Notes under the pieces: generated by a model
The model's input: only the letters and a program-made list of their open reading frames with translations
The model's database searches: none
Told to the model about the DNA's origin: nothing
Shown here: positions 55,108-63,906 of the stretch, piece after piece
Position numbering within the stretch: position 1 is the stretch's first letter
How the letters are laid out: every line of letters begins with the position of its first letter
Assembly (NCBI RefSeq): GCF_900580675.1
Contig: NZ_UTBG01000154.1
Location: forward strand, 62,001 to 126,000
Origin: Pseudomonas viridiflava
GTDB lineage: Bacteria > Pseudomonadota > Gammaproteobacteria > Pseudomonadales > Pseudomonadaceae
DNA length: 64,000 nucleotides
Direction: 5' to 3'
Translations under genes and position numbers: made by a program

Positions 55108-56439
55108 ATGAAGAAGGCAAAGCTAAGCCTCGCCTGGCAGATCCTCATCGGTTTGGTGTTGGGGATCGCAATCGGTGCAGTGCTCAACCATTTCAGTGCT
55201 GAAAAGGCCTGGTGGATCAGCAATGTGTTGCAGCCAGCGGGCGATATCTTTATCCGCCTGATCAAGATGATCGTGATCCCGATTGTAATTTCCTCGCTGA
55301 TCGTCGGCATTGCCGGGGTCGGCGACGCGAAAAAACTCGGGCGCATCGGCGTCAAAACCATCCTTTACTTCGAAATCGTCACCACCATCGCCATTGTGGT
55401 GGGCCTGCTGCTGGCCAACCTGTTCCACCCCGGCGCCGGTATCGACATGAGCACCCTGGGTACGGTCGACATCTCCAAGTACACCGCCACGGCTGCTGAA
55501 GTGCAGCATGAGCACGCGTTCATCGAGACCATCCTCAACCTGATCCCGTCGAACATCTTCGCTGCCGTCGCCCGTGGCGAAATGCTGCCGATCATCTTCT
55601 TCTCCGTGCTGTTCGGCCTGGGCTTGTCGAGCCTCAAGCCTGAGCTGCGCGAGCCGCTGGTGACCATGTTCCAGGGCGTGTCCGAGAGCATGTTCAAAGT
55701 CACCCACATGATCATGAAGTACGCCCCGATCGGTGTATTCGCGCTGATCGCGGTGACGGTCGCCAACTTCGGCTTCGCCTCCCTGCTGCCACTGGCCAAG
55801 CTGGTGATCCTGGTTTACGTCGCCATCCTGTTCTTCGCCTTTGTGGTCCTCGGTCTGATCGCCCGCCTGTTCGGCTTCTCGGTGATCAAGTTGATGCGCA
55901 TCTTCAAGGATGAGCTGGTGCTGGCCTACTCCACCGCCAGTTCAGAAACCGTGCTGCCGCGTGTGATCGAGAAGATGGAAGCCTACGGTGCGCCGAAAGC
56001 CATCTGCAGCTTTGTGGTGCCGACCGGTTACTCGTTCAACCTTGACGGTTCGACCCTGTACCAGAGCATCGCCGCGATCTTTATCGCGCAGCTGTATGGC
56101 ATCGACCTGTCGATCGGCCAGCAATTGATGCTGGTACTGACCCTGATGGTCACCTCCAAAGGCATCGCCGGCGTGCCGGGCGTGTCTTTCGTGGTGCTGC
56201 TGGCGACCCTGGGCAGCGTGGGCATTCCGCTGGAAGGCCTGGCGTTTATTGCCGGTGTCGACCGCATCATGGACATGGCGCGTACCGCACTGAACGTGAT
56301 CGGCAACGCCCTGGCCGTGCTGGTCATCTCCCGTTGGGAAGGCATGTACGACGACGCCAAGGGCGAGCGCTACTGGAACTCCCTGCCACACTGGCGCAGC
56401 AAGCAGGTGCTGCCGGTGGGTGAAACAAGTCGCGGCTGA
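55108..56439 (+). CDS. gltP: Glutamate/aspartate:proton symporter
   Basis: This 443-residue transporter of the dicarboxylate/amino acid:cation symporter family has eight helices and two re-entrant loops. The serine-rich loop (AYSTASSETVLPRV) and the substrate region (PTGYSFNLDGSTLYQSIAAIFIAQ) match GltP/DctA proteins. It imports acidic amino acids with protons. Glutamate is preferred by similarity, but succinate or other dicarboxylates cannot be excluded. AAGGG precedes the ATG. Confidence 0.9.
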   Translation: MKKAKLSLAWQILIGLVLGIAIGAVLNHFSAEKAWWISNVLQPAGDIFIRLIKMIVIPIVISSLIVGIAGVGDAKKLGRIGVKTILYFEIVTTIAIVVGLLLANLFHPGAGIDMSTLGTVDISKYTATAAEVQHEHAFIETILNLIPSNIFAAVARGEMLPIIFFSVLFGLGLSSLKPELREPLVTMFQGVSESMFKVTHMIMKYAPIGVFALIAVTVANFGFASLLPLAKLVILVYVAILFFAFVVLGLIARLFGFSVIKLMRIFKDELVLAYSTASSETVLPRVIEKMEAYGAPKAICSFVVPTGYSFNLDGSTLYQSIAAIFIAQLYGIDLSIGQQLMLVLTLMVTSKGIAGVPGVSFVVLLATLGSVGIPLEGLAFIAGVDRIMDMARTALNVIGNALAVLVISRWEGMYDDAKGERYWNSLPHWRSKQVLPVGETSRG

Positions 56440-56459
56440 TCACATACGTCGTCCTACAC

Positions 56460-56486
56460 AAACCCCGGAAAATCCGGGGTTTGTCG
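56460..56486 (+). terminator. Terminator after gltP
   Basis: AAACCCCGGA and TCCGGGGTTT form a perfect 10-bp stem with a 3-nt loop. The terminal U-rich part is short (TTTGTCGTTT). Confidence 0.75.
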
Positions 56487-56536
56487 TTTCTGCCAGCCCC
56501 GCTATCATTCGCCCCATCTTTCGGGGGATTTAACTG

Positions 56537-57766
56537 ATGCTCAATGGCCTGTGGCTTGGCTTCTTTGTCGTAGCAATGGTGTCAGCACTGGCGCAATGGC
56601 TGGTGGGCGGTAACGCCGGGATTTTTGCGGCGATGGTGGAAAGCATTTTCGCCATGGCCAAATTGTCGGTGGAAGTCATGGTGCTGCTGTTCGGCACCCT
56701 GACGCTCTGGCTGGGGTTTCTACGCATCGCCGAAAAGGCCGGGATCGTCGATTGGCTGGCCAAGGCGCTCGGCCCCCTGTTTCGGCGGCTGATGCCGGAG
56801 GTGCCGGCGGGCCACCCCGCCATCGGCTTGATCACGCTCAACTTCGCCGCCAATGGCCTGGGCCTGGACAACGCTGCAACGCCCATCGGCCTCAAAGCCA
56901 TGAAGGCGCTGCAGGAACTCAACCCCATCCCCAATACCGCGAGCAACGCACAGATCCTGTTCCTGGTGCTTAACGCGTCGTCGCTCACGTTGTTGCCGGT
57001 GACCATCTTCATGTACCGCGCCCAGCAAGGCGCGCCCGACCCGACGCTGGTGTTCCTGCCGATCCTGCTGGCGACCAGTGCGTCGACGCTGGTGGGCCTG
57101 CTGTCAGTGGCGGTGATGCAGCGCCTGCGGCTGTGGGACCCGGTGGTGCTGGCCTATCTGGTTCCCGGCGCGCTGGTGCTGGGTGGCTTTATGGCATTGC
57201 TGGCGACCTTGTCTGCCACGGCGCTGGCCGGGCTGTCGTCGATCCTGGGTAACCTCACGCTGTTCGGCCTGATCATGTTGTTCCTGGTGATCGGCGCATT
57301 GCGCAAGGTCAAGGTGTACGAGGCATTTGTCGAAGGCGCCAAAGAAGGCTTTGATGTCGCCAAGAACCTGCTGCCGTACCTGGTGGCCATGCTATGCGCG
57401 GTGGGCGTGTTGCGCGCCTCCGGGGCGTTGGACATGGCCCTCGAAGGCATTCGCCATGTGGTGGCCTGGACCGGTATGGACACGCGTTTTGTGGATGCCT
57501 TGCCGACCGCGATGGTCAAGCCGTTCTCCGGCAGCGCCGCGCGGGCGATGCTGATCGAGACCATGCAGACCCAGGGCGTGGACAGCTTCCCGGCGCTGGT
57601 GGCGGCGACGATTCAGGGCAGTACCGAAACCACCTTCTATGTGCTGGCGGTGTACTTCGGCTCGGTGGGCATCCAGCGGGCGCGGCATGCGGTGGGGTGT
57701 GCATTGCTGGCGGAGTTTGCCGGCGTGGTGGCTGCGATTGCGGTGTGCTACTGGTTCTTTGGTTAA
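56537..57766 (+). CDS. Nucleoside-recognition (Gate) domain membrane protein
   Basis: This 409-residue protein has about ten helices arranged as two Gate domains, related to spore maturation proteins SpmA and SpmB fused in one chain. Typical sequences are TLWLGFLRIAEKAGIVDWLAKALGPLFRRLMPEVPAGHPAIGLITLNFAANGLGLDNAATPIGL in the first half and ALPTAMVKPFSGSAARAMLIE with TIQGSTETTFYVLAVYFGSVGI in the second. Transport of a small solute is suspected. It has its own upstream region after the gltP terminator. Confidence 0.85.
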   Translation: MLNGLWLGFFVVAMVSALAQWLVGGNAGIFAAMVESIFAMAKLSVEVMVLLFGTLTLWLGFLRIAEKAGIVDWLAKALGPLFRRLMPEVPAGHPAIGLITLNFAANGLGLDNAATPIGLKAMKALQELNPIPNTASNAQILFLVLNASSLTLLPVTIFMYRAQQGAPDPTLVFLPILLATSASTLVGLLSVAVMQRLRLWDPVVLAYLVPGALVLGGFMALLATLSATALAGLSSILGNLTLFGLIMLFLVIGALRKVKVYEAFVEGAKEGFDVAKNLLPYLVAMLCAVGVLRASGALDMALEGIRHVVAWTGMDTRFVDALPTAMVKPFSGSAARAMLIETMQTQGVDSFPALVAATIQGSTETTFYVLAVYFGSVGIQRARHAVGCALLAEFAGVVAAIAVCYWFFG

Positions 57767-57774
57767 GGCTGACA

Positions 57775-57867
57775 CCGCTATCGCAGGCAAGCCAGCTCCC
57801 ACATTCGAACGCATTTCGTCAGGATAAACGCGCTCAAATGTGGGAGCGGGCTTGCCCGCGAAGGGGC
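57775..57867. repeat. REP doublet between convergent genes
   Basis: CGCTATCGCAGGCAAGCCAGCTCCCACATT and the later inverse AATGTGGGAGCGGGCTTGCC face each other over about 40 bp. The left arm is diverged (CCAGCTCCC). The minus-strand lipoprotein gene ends 3 bp beyond. Confidence 0.85.
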
Positions 57868-57869
57868 CG

Positions 57870-58481
57870 TCAGCGTTTCGCTGCGGTGCTGCCTTGCGCA
57901 ACTACCCAATCCACCACCTGCTTATTTAACTCATCCCCCGCTTGCCCAAACCCGGCGACTACCGCCGGCACCTTGGTGTCGCTCACGGGTTGGCGAATCT
58001 CAAAGCGTCGGCTGGCAACAATCCGCTGATCACTGCCACGTACCAGTCGGGCGTCGAGGCGAATCACCACCTCTACCGCGCTGCCGCGGTACTCACTCTG
58101 AAACGCCTGCAACTGCCCACCCAGTTCATAGTCGGACTGCAGGTTGGTTTCATCGGTACTCAGCAGCGTCACCCGGCCATCGCGTTGGAAGCCGTCCATG
58201 AACCGATTGCGCAACAACACCGGCGCCGGATCACTCCAGCGCGAGTTGGCGTAACTGCTGATCAGGTCACCATTGGGCACCACGGCAATGCGCGGGCTGT
58301 CGAGAAACTCACTGGTCTGCGGCTTGTTCACGCGCAGCGACCACGTCACCGGCGCAGCCTGGCTGGTCGTCTGGGCTGAAGCCAGGCGATACACATCCGA
58401 AGGGTCGGCTTTGGGCAGGATCGAGCAGGCGCTGACGAGTGCCAGCGCCACAGGGGCGATCAGTCGATAAGCACGCTTCAT
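57870..58481 (-). CDS. ABC-transporter auxiliary lipoprotein (PqiC/YmbA-like)
   Basis: This 203-residue protein has a lipobox (ALALVSACSIL) and the DUF330-type domain: DVYRLAS, SPRIAVVPNGDLISSYANSRWSDPAPVLLRNRFMDGF and VVIRLDARLVRGSDQRIVASRRFEI. PqiC-like proteins sit at the outer membrane end of MCE lipid-transport systems. Its start overlaps the MCE gene's stop by 4 bp, so the four genes up to 61366 form one operon. Confidence 0.88.
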   Translation of the reverse strand: MKRAYRLIAPVALALVSACSILPKADPSDVYRLASAQTTSQAAPVTWSLRVNKPQTSEFLDSPRIAVVPNGDLISSYANSRWSDPAPVLLRNRFMDGFQRDGRVTLLSTDETNLQSDYELGGQLQAFQSEYRGSAVEVVIRLDARLVRGSDQRIVASRRFEIRQPVSDTKVPAVVAGFGQAGDELNKQVVDWVVAQGSTAAKR

Positions 58482-59416
58482 GGCGTGAACTCCTTGTTCT
58501 TGTCGCTGCCCAGCAAGTAACCGCTGGGGTTGGCTTCCAGGCGACGGGAAATGGCGCGCAGCGAGCCGAGGGTTTCGCGCAGTTCGCGCACGGCTGGCGC
58601 CAGTTCGTTGAGGCCCTGCAGGCCGCTGTTCACCGAGTCCTTGTTATTGGTCAGCAAGGTATTGATGGTCGCGGTGCTTCGCTCGAGGGATTTCATCGCC
58701 TGCTCGGCGCTGCCGAAGGCCTGTTTGCCCTGGTCGCTGAGCAAGCCGTTGGCGTTGCGCATCAGCGTGGTGGTTTGCTCGAGGGCGGCGCTGGCCTGCT
58801 TGCTCACCTGCATCAGTTGCTGCATCACCACCTTGATATCGCCGCGCTGGTCGGCGATGGAGCCGGTGGTCTGCTGCAGGTTGTCCAGGGTTTTGCTCAG
58901 GCGCTCGACGTTTTCCGAAGAGAACATGTGGTTGGCGTTGTGCAGCAGCAGGTTGATGCTGGTCATCAGGTCATTGCTGTTATTCAGCAGGCGTGCGATT
59001 GGTGATGGCGAGGCGATGATTTCCGGCAGGTTGCCGTCCTTGCCCTTGAGCTCCGGGCTTTGCGGTGTGCCGCCGCTGAGCTGGATGATTGAAGTGCCGG
59101 TGATGCCGGTCAGTGCCAGCTTGGCCTGGGTGTCTTCCTTGATCGGCGTCTGGCCGGCCAGGCGGATGCGCGCGAGTACGCGGCGCGGGTCGTTGGGATC
59201 CAGGCGCAGGCTGATCACGTCGCCCACTTTGATTCCGCTGTATTGCACCGAACTGCCTTGGGACAGACCACTGACCGCTTCGTTGAAAATCACTTCGTAA
59301 TCCTGGAAGGCGCTGTCGACGCTCGATTTGGCCAGCCACAGGCCAAACAGCATCGCGCCGACCACTACGATCACGCTGAACAGACCGATCATCACATGAT
59401 GGGCTCGGGTTTCCAT
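58478..59416 (-). CDS. MCE/MlaD-family lipid-transport protein
   Basis: This 312-residue protein has one N-terminal anchor (VMIGLFSVIVVVGAMLFGLWLA) and an MCE domain (YEVIFNEAVSGLSQGSSVQYSGIKVGDVISLRL ... AKLALTGITGTSIIQLSGG). A long helical C-terminal part (about 170-300) follows; it could form a tube-like coiled coil reaching across the periplasm. It receives lipid from or for the permease. The start METRAHHVMIG is the normal family beginning; the frame runs 61 codons further into the ATPase gene. Confidence 0.92.
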   Translation of the reverse strand: METRAHHVMIGLFSVIVVVGAMLFGLWLAKSSVDSAFQDYEVIFNEAVSGLSQGSSVQYSGIKVGDVISLRLDPNDPRRVLARIRLAGQTPIKEDTQAKLALTGITGTSIIQLSGGTPQSPELKGKDGNLPEIIASPSPIARLLNNSNDLMTSINLLLHNANHMFSSENVERLSKTLDNLQQTTGSIADQRGDIKVVMQQLMQVSKQASAALEQTTTLMRNANGLLSDQGKQAFGSAEQAMKSLERSTATINTLLTNNKDSVNSGLQGLNELAPAVRELRETLGSLRAISRRLEANPSGYLLGSDKNKEFTP

Positions 59417-59417
59417 G

Positions 59418-60221
59418 TCATACCTCGTTGAGCGGTTGAGCGGCATCCAATGCCGCGCGGCCCCGGGGGCCGTGGAAGTATTCGTGAATCCAGGCGTCAT
59501 CGGTTTCCGAGACGACATCGATGGCACCGGCCACCAGCACTTTCTTCTGCGCCAGCACCGCCACGCGGTCAGTGATGGTGTACAGCGTGTCGAGGTCATG
59601 GGTGACCAAAAACACGCTCAGGCCCAGCGCATCGCGCAAGGTCAGGATCAGTTGGTCGAATTGCGCTGCGCCAATCGGGTCAAGACCGGCGGTGGGTTCG
59701 TCGAGAAACAGGATGTCCGGGTCCAAAGCCAGCGCACGGGCCAGGGCGGCGCGCTTGATCATGCCGCCGGACAGCGACGCCGGGTACTTGTCGGCCGCCG
59801 ACAGCGGCAACCCGGCCAGCGCCAGCTTGACCGCCGCCAAGTGCTCGGCATCGCGGCGGCTGAGGCCGGCGTGTTCGATCAGCGGCAGCGCGACGTTCTC
59901 GGTCACCGTCAGCGAGGAAAACAGCGCGCCCTTCTGGAAGAGCACGCCGAAGCGCCGTTCCACCAGTGAGCGCTCATGTTCCGACAGATTCGGCAGGTTT
60001 TTTCCAAAGACACGCACCTCGCCTGCGCTTGGTCGGCGCAGGCCGACGATGCTGCGTAACAGCACCGACTTGCCGCTGCCGGAGCCGCCGACTACCGCGA
60101 GGATCTCACCCTTGTATAAATCCAGGTCGAGGTTTTCGTGCACGCTTTGTGTGCCAAAGCGATTGCACAGGCCACGCACCTCGATCACCGCCTCGGCGGG
60201 CGCACGCTGTAGGCGACTCAC
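59418..60221 (-). CDS. MlaF-like ABC transporter ATPase
   Basis: This 267-residue ATPase has Walker A GGSGSGKSVLLRS, signature SLSGGMIKRAALARAL and Walker B ILFLDEPTAGLDPIGA. These features are typical of the MlaF/Ttg2A branch. The GTG at 60221 overlaps the permease stop codon by 4 bp (GTGA), which fixes the start. The longer open frame upstream lies inside the permease gene. Confidence 0.92.
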   Translation of the reverse strand: MSRLQRAPAEAVIEVRGLCNRFGTQSVHENLDLDLYKGEILAVVGGSGSGKSVLLRSIVGLRRPSAGEVRVFGKNLPNLSEHERSLVERRFGVLFQKGALFSSLTVTENVALPLIEHAGLSRRDAEHLAAVKLALAGLPLSAADKYPASLSGGMIKRAALARALALDPDILFLDEPTAGLDPIGAAQFDQLILTLRDALGLSVFLVTHDLDTLYTITDRVAVLAQKKVLVAGAIDVVSETDDAWIHEYFHGPRGRAALDAAQPLNEV

Positions 60222-61366
60222 CAGCCCATCTCCATGAAAAACAGCGCAGCGACCGCGTCCAGCACGATCACCACAAAGATCGATTGCACCACGCTCGAGG
60301 TGGTGTGCGCGCCGACCGATTCGGCGCTGCCGCTGACCTTGAAGCCTTCCAGGCAACCAATCGCGGCGATCAGGAAGGCGAAAATCGGTGCTTTCACCAT
60401 GCCCACCAGAAAATGCTGCACGCCAATGTCCGATTGCAGCAGCGAGAGAAACATCGCCGGCGAAATATCCAGGGCCACGGCGCACACCACGCCGCCCCCG
60501 ATAATCCCCGAGAGCATCGCGAGGAACGTCAGCATCGGCAAGGCTACCAGCAGCGCCATCACGCGTGGCAATACCAGCAACTCCATCGGGTCCAGGCCCA
60601 GCGTGCGGATGGCGTCAATTTCTTCGTTGGCCTTCATCGAACCGATTTGTGCGGTAAAGGCACTGGCGGTGCGGCCGGCGATCAGGATCGCGGTAAGTAG
60701 CACGCCGAATTCACGTAGGAAAGAGAACGCCACCAAGTCCACGGTAAAAATGGTCGCGCCAAAGCTTTTCAGCACCGTGGCGCCGAGGAAGGCCACCACG
60801 GCGCCCACCAGAAAGGTCAGCAAGGCAACGATGGGCGCCGCGTCGAGCCCCACCTGTTCCAGATGCGCGACCATTGGCGTCAGGCGCCAGCGTTTGGGCC
60901 GGAAAATGCCACGGGCGAAGGTTTCGAGGATCAGGCCGATAAAGCCCAGCAGTTTTTTGCTGTCCTGCCAGACCGTGTCCACCGCGCGGCCAATGCGCGC
61001 GAGCAACTGGATGCCGGTGGCTTCTTCGGGGGCTTTATCGGGTACGCAAAAATCGTTGAGGGAGCGGTAGACGGTCTTGAGCAGCGCGCGGTCGGCGCCG
61101 GACAGGCTGCAATCGGTTTGCTCGGCGGATTGCTCGATACGCTCAGGGCCCAGCAGTTCGACCAGCAGCGAGGCGCCGGCAGTGTCCAGCGCGCCGAGGC
61201 CGTTGAGGTCGATGCGGGCACCGGCGTCGTACTGGCCGTCGAGCTTGTCCGACAGCTTTTTCAGACCCGCGTAGTGGGCAAGCGTCCAGTCCCCCGTAAT
61301 CCTGAGCAACGGAGGAACGGTAGACGTATCGAGATGGGCTGCGCCGGCTGTGGTACTACTGGTCAT
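60218..61366 (-). CDS. MlaE-like permease with N-terminal STAS domain
   Basis: This 382-residue protein has a cytoplasmic STAS-like domain at about residues 20-110 (LLRITGDWTLAHYAGLKKLSDKL ... IDLNGLGALDTAGASLLVELLG), equal to a fused MlaB. A five-to-six helix MlaE permease domain follows (VALLTFLVGAVVAFLGATVLKSFGA, REFGVLLTAILIAGRTASAFTAQIGSMKANEEIDAI). It is the first gene of the lipid-transport operon. CGGAG supports the ATG at 61366; a GTG nine codons upstream is less likely. Confidence 0.9.
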   Translation of the reverse strand: MTSSTTAGAAHLDTSTVPPLLRITGDWTLAHYAGLKKLSDKLDGQYDAGARIDLNGLGALDTAGASLLVELLGPERIEQSAEQTDCSLSGADRALLKTVYRSLNDFCVPDKAPEEATGIQLLARIGRAVDTVWQDSKKLLGFIGLILETFARGIFRPKRWRLTPMVAHLEQVGLDAAPIVALLTFLVGAVVAFLGATVLKSFGATIFTVDLVAFSFLREFGVLLTAILIAGRTASAFTAQIGSMKANEEIDAIRTLGLDPMELLVLPRVMALLVALPMLTFLAMLSGIIGGGVVCAVALDISPAMFLSLLQSDIGVQHFLVGMVKAPIFAFLIAAIGCLEGFKVSGSAESVGAHTTSSVVQSIFVVIVLDAVAALFFMEMGW

Positions 61367-61420
61367 AAGCTCCGAGCTTGTCTGGCTATCCACAATTCCT
61401 ACGTAATAGCACGATCCCGC

Positions 61421-62452
61421 CTACTTTGGGTTGTCCGTTTGTGCTGCATCCACCACTTTGAAGCGCAGTACGCCGATCACTTGCCCGTCTTCGGTCAGCA
61501 CCCGCACTTGCCAGCGGCCTGCCGCGTCCGGCGGAAAGTTCTGCTTGTGGGTCCAGGCGCGATAGCCTTCCTTGCGCCCGCCGTGGATGTCCAGGGCAAT
61601 GCGGTCGACCTCTTTGCCGTTGAATTTCCACACATGGTAGATCCGCTCGTCCAGCCCACGCGGGGCGTTGATCGCGGTGTAGGCGTACAGCCCGCCGCTG
61701 CGCAGTTGGGCGGAGGTGACTTCCTGGAGGTCATCACCCGGCGTGCGGTCTTGCAGCTGGGTGCTGATCGCCACTTCGGTCATCCACAGCGTGGCCGGCG
61801 GCACCCAACTGCGCAGGAACCAACCGGCGCACCCGATGGCGGCGGTGACCCCCAGCAGCATCGCCCAGCCTTTGAGGCTGCGCAGCGGCAAGCTCACCGC
61901 CAGGCTCGGAATCGACAACGCCATGGCCACGCCGAGGGCGAGTTTGTAACTTTCGGCGGTGGTCAGGTGCAGAATGATCGGCAGCGCAGTGAGCAATGCG
62001 GCGAATAAAGTCAGGGTGTGCAGCGCGAGGAACAGCGAGCGTTTGGGCGCCAGCCACTTGTAGTACAGCGGGTCGATGATCGACACCAGCGCGGCGGCGC
62101 CGAGCAGGCCGGTAAACACCGATTGGCCGCTGTTCCAGGCGGTGGTGACGAAAAAGAATGGCAGCACAAAAAACAGACTTTCCTGGTGGATCATCTGGGT
62201 CGCATAGCGCAGTAACGGTTCGGGAATTTCGCGCTTGAAGACTTTGGTGAACAGCTGGGTAAAGCTGTTTTCGAGCATCAGCCACAGCCAGCTCACCAGC
62301 ATGATCACAGCGATCCAGCTGGCCATACCCTGCTGGCGATCCACCAGGATGAAGCTGCACACACCGGAGATAAAACCGCCGAGTGCAATGACGCCTGGGT
62401 AGCGCTTCATCAGTTCGAGGATGCGCTGGATAACGCGGGTCAGGTTTGGCAT
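61421..62452 (-). CDS. DUF5924-family membrane protein
   Basis: This 343-residue protein has about seven helices in the first 220 residues (YPGVIALGGFISGVCSFILV, IAVIMLVSWLWLML, LFFVLPFFFVTTAW). A soluble C-terminal domain of the DUF2914 kind follows (LYAYTAINAPRGLDERIYHVWKFNGKEVDRIALDI ... GRWQVRVLTEDGQVIGVLRFKV). The function is unknown. It lies 54 bp upstream of the lipid-transport operon on the same strand and may be read with it. Confidence 0.82.
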   Translation of the reverse strand: MPNLTRVIQRILELMKRYPGVIALGGFISGVCSFILVDRQQGMASWIAVIMLVSWLWLMLENSFTQLFTKVFKREIPEPLLRYATQMIHQESLFFVLPFFFVTTAWNSGQSVFTGLLGAAALVSIIDPLYYKWLAPKRSLFLALHTLTLFAALLTALPIILHLTTAESYKLALGVAMALSIPSLAVSLPLRSLKGWAMLLGVTAAIGCAGWFLRSWVPPATLWMTEVAISTQLQDRTPGDDLQEVTSAQLRSGGLYAYTAINAPRGLDERIYHVWKFNGKEVDRIALDIHGGRKEGYRAWTHKQNFPPDAAGRWQVRVLTEDGQVIGVLRFKVVDAAQTDNPK

Positions 62453-62523
62453 TCGGCAGTTCGCAGTCTTTGTAGGAAAAATCCCGGACAGAATAGCGTC
62501 TTAGCCCAGGGTCCGGTGCCTCA

Positions 62524-63906
62524 TTACGCGACCCGTTTGCGATAAACCCGCACGCCGATCAATACAATGGCGATCAGCCCGAGCACGGCACCGCCGATCC
62601 AGTTCAGGCTGTCGTAACTCAGCAGCGGTTTTTCGACACGCCAGTAACCCGGCTGCTTGAAAGCCTGGCGCATGGCCTGGTCTGTCTGGGCCAGTGTGAC
62701 GGCCTTGATGCGTTTGACCGGGTCGCTGAAGTGACCCTTGTTGTAGTCGCCCGAAGCGCTCCAATAATAGTCGGCCAGTGCGCTGTTGCCCTGCACGGCC
62801 CAGGCCTGACGGGCGATGGCGGCTTGCTGCAGGCGGGCGAATACGCTGGGGTCGAGACCGTTCTTGAGCAGCTGCGCCTTGAGGTCTTGCAACACCTGTT
62901 CGGCTTCGGGGAGGTTTTCCCGCTCAAGGTCGGCATTCAGGCTGAGGAAACCGACGCCGCCGAGCACTTCGCGTTCGCTCCACGGGCCGTAGGACAAGCC
63001 GTGCTTGAGGCGCAGTTGGCGGTACAGCGCCCAGTCGAGGTAGTCCTTGAGCAGGTCATAGGTTTCATCATGCTGGTCGTCCAGTACCGGCTCGGGGAAC
63101 AGCCAGTGCAGCTTGGCGCTGTCGCCGACCCAGCCATGGATCAGTTCGCGATGGCTGGCGGCGGTACGCTGGATGTCCGGCAACGCCGGGTGCTCACTGG
63201 GCTCGACCGGTTCGAGTTGGCCATAGGTGCGCTCCAGATAGGCCGGGAGCAGTTTGTCGAGTTCGCCGACGATGATCAGGGTCATGTTGTTGGGCGCGTA
63301 CCAGTTTTTGCGCAGCTTCTCCAACTGGTCGCGGGTCAGCTGACCCACCTCGGCGCGTTCGGCGCATTTGAGCCCCAGTTCGACGGCCAGCTGGTTGCTG
63401 GCGGTGTGGCCCAGGTCCTGGCGGTCGAGCAGGCGTTGCAGATGCGAGTAATGACCGCCGTCTTCGCGCTCGACCACTTGTTTGGCCGCGTTGATATTGG
63501 CGTCGGTGAGCTCGGTGCGGGTGATGATCGCCAGCAACAGGTCGAGCACCTTGCGCTGGTTTTGCGCAGGCGCTTCGATCACAAAGGTGGTATCGGCATT
63601 GCTGGTGTAGGCGTTCCACTCGCCGCCCAGGGCTTGCATGCGGTCCTCCAGCTCGCCCTCACCGCCGCCGTCGATGCCGCTGAACAGCAGGTGTTCGAGC
63701 AGGTGCGGCAGCTCCTTGTCTTCGCAACTGAAGTCATCCAGGCCTACGCCCACCACCAGGCGGATCGCCACGTGCCCGCGCTCGGTGCCCGGTTTGAGCA
63801 GCAATTGCAGGCCGTTGGGCAAGGTGTAGCCCTCGACTTGCAAGCGGTCAAAGGCGAAGGCATGGGCAGATCCCATGAGCAGGCAAGCGAATAACAGGCG
63901 ACGCAT
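62524..63906 (-). CDS. M16-family zinc metallopeptidase, membrane-anchored
   Basis: This 460-residue protein has a signal peptide (MRRLLFACLLMGSAHAFAF). The inverted zinc motif HLLEH in ELPHLLEHLLFSG is followed about 75 residues later by a Glu in ITRTELTDANINAAKQVVERE. The C-terminus has one transmembrane helix with a basic end (WIGGAVLGLIAIVLIGVRVYRKRVA). The chain is one M16 unit of about 430 residues, so it may work as a dimer at the inner membrane facing the periplasm. The substrate is unknown. Confidence 0.88.
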   Translation of the reverse strand: MRRLLFACLLMGSAHAFAFDRLQVEGYTLPNGLQLLLKPGTERGHVAIRLVVGVGLDDFSCEDKELPHLLEHLLFSGIDGGGEGELEDRMQALGGEWNAYTSNADTTFVIEAPAQNQRKVLDLLLAIITRTELTDANINAAKQVVEREDGGHYSHLQRLLDRQDLGHTASNQLAVELGLKCAERAEVGQLTRDQLEKLRKNWYAPNNMTLIIVGELDKLLPAYLERTYGQLEPVEPSEHPALPDIQRTAASHRELIHGWVGDSAKLHWLFPEPVLDDQHDETYDLLKDYLDWALYRQLRLKHGLSYGPWSEREVLGGVGFLSLNADLERENLPEAEQVLQDLKAQLLKNGLDPSVFARLQQAAIARQAWAVQGNSALADYYWSASGDYNKGHFSDPVKRIKAVTLAQTDQAMRQAFKQPGYWRVEKPLLSYDSLNWIGGAVLGLIAIVLIGVRVYRKRVA

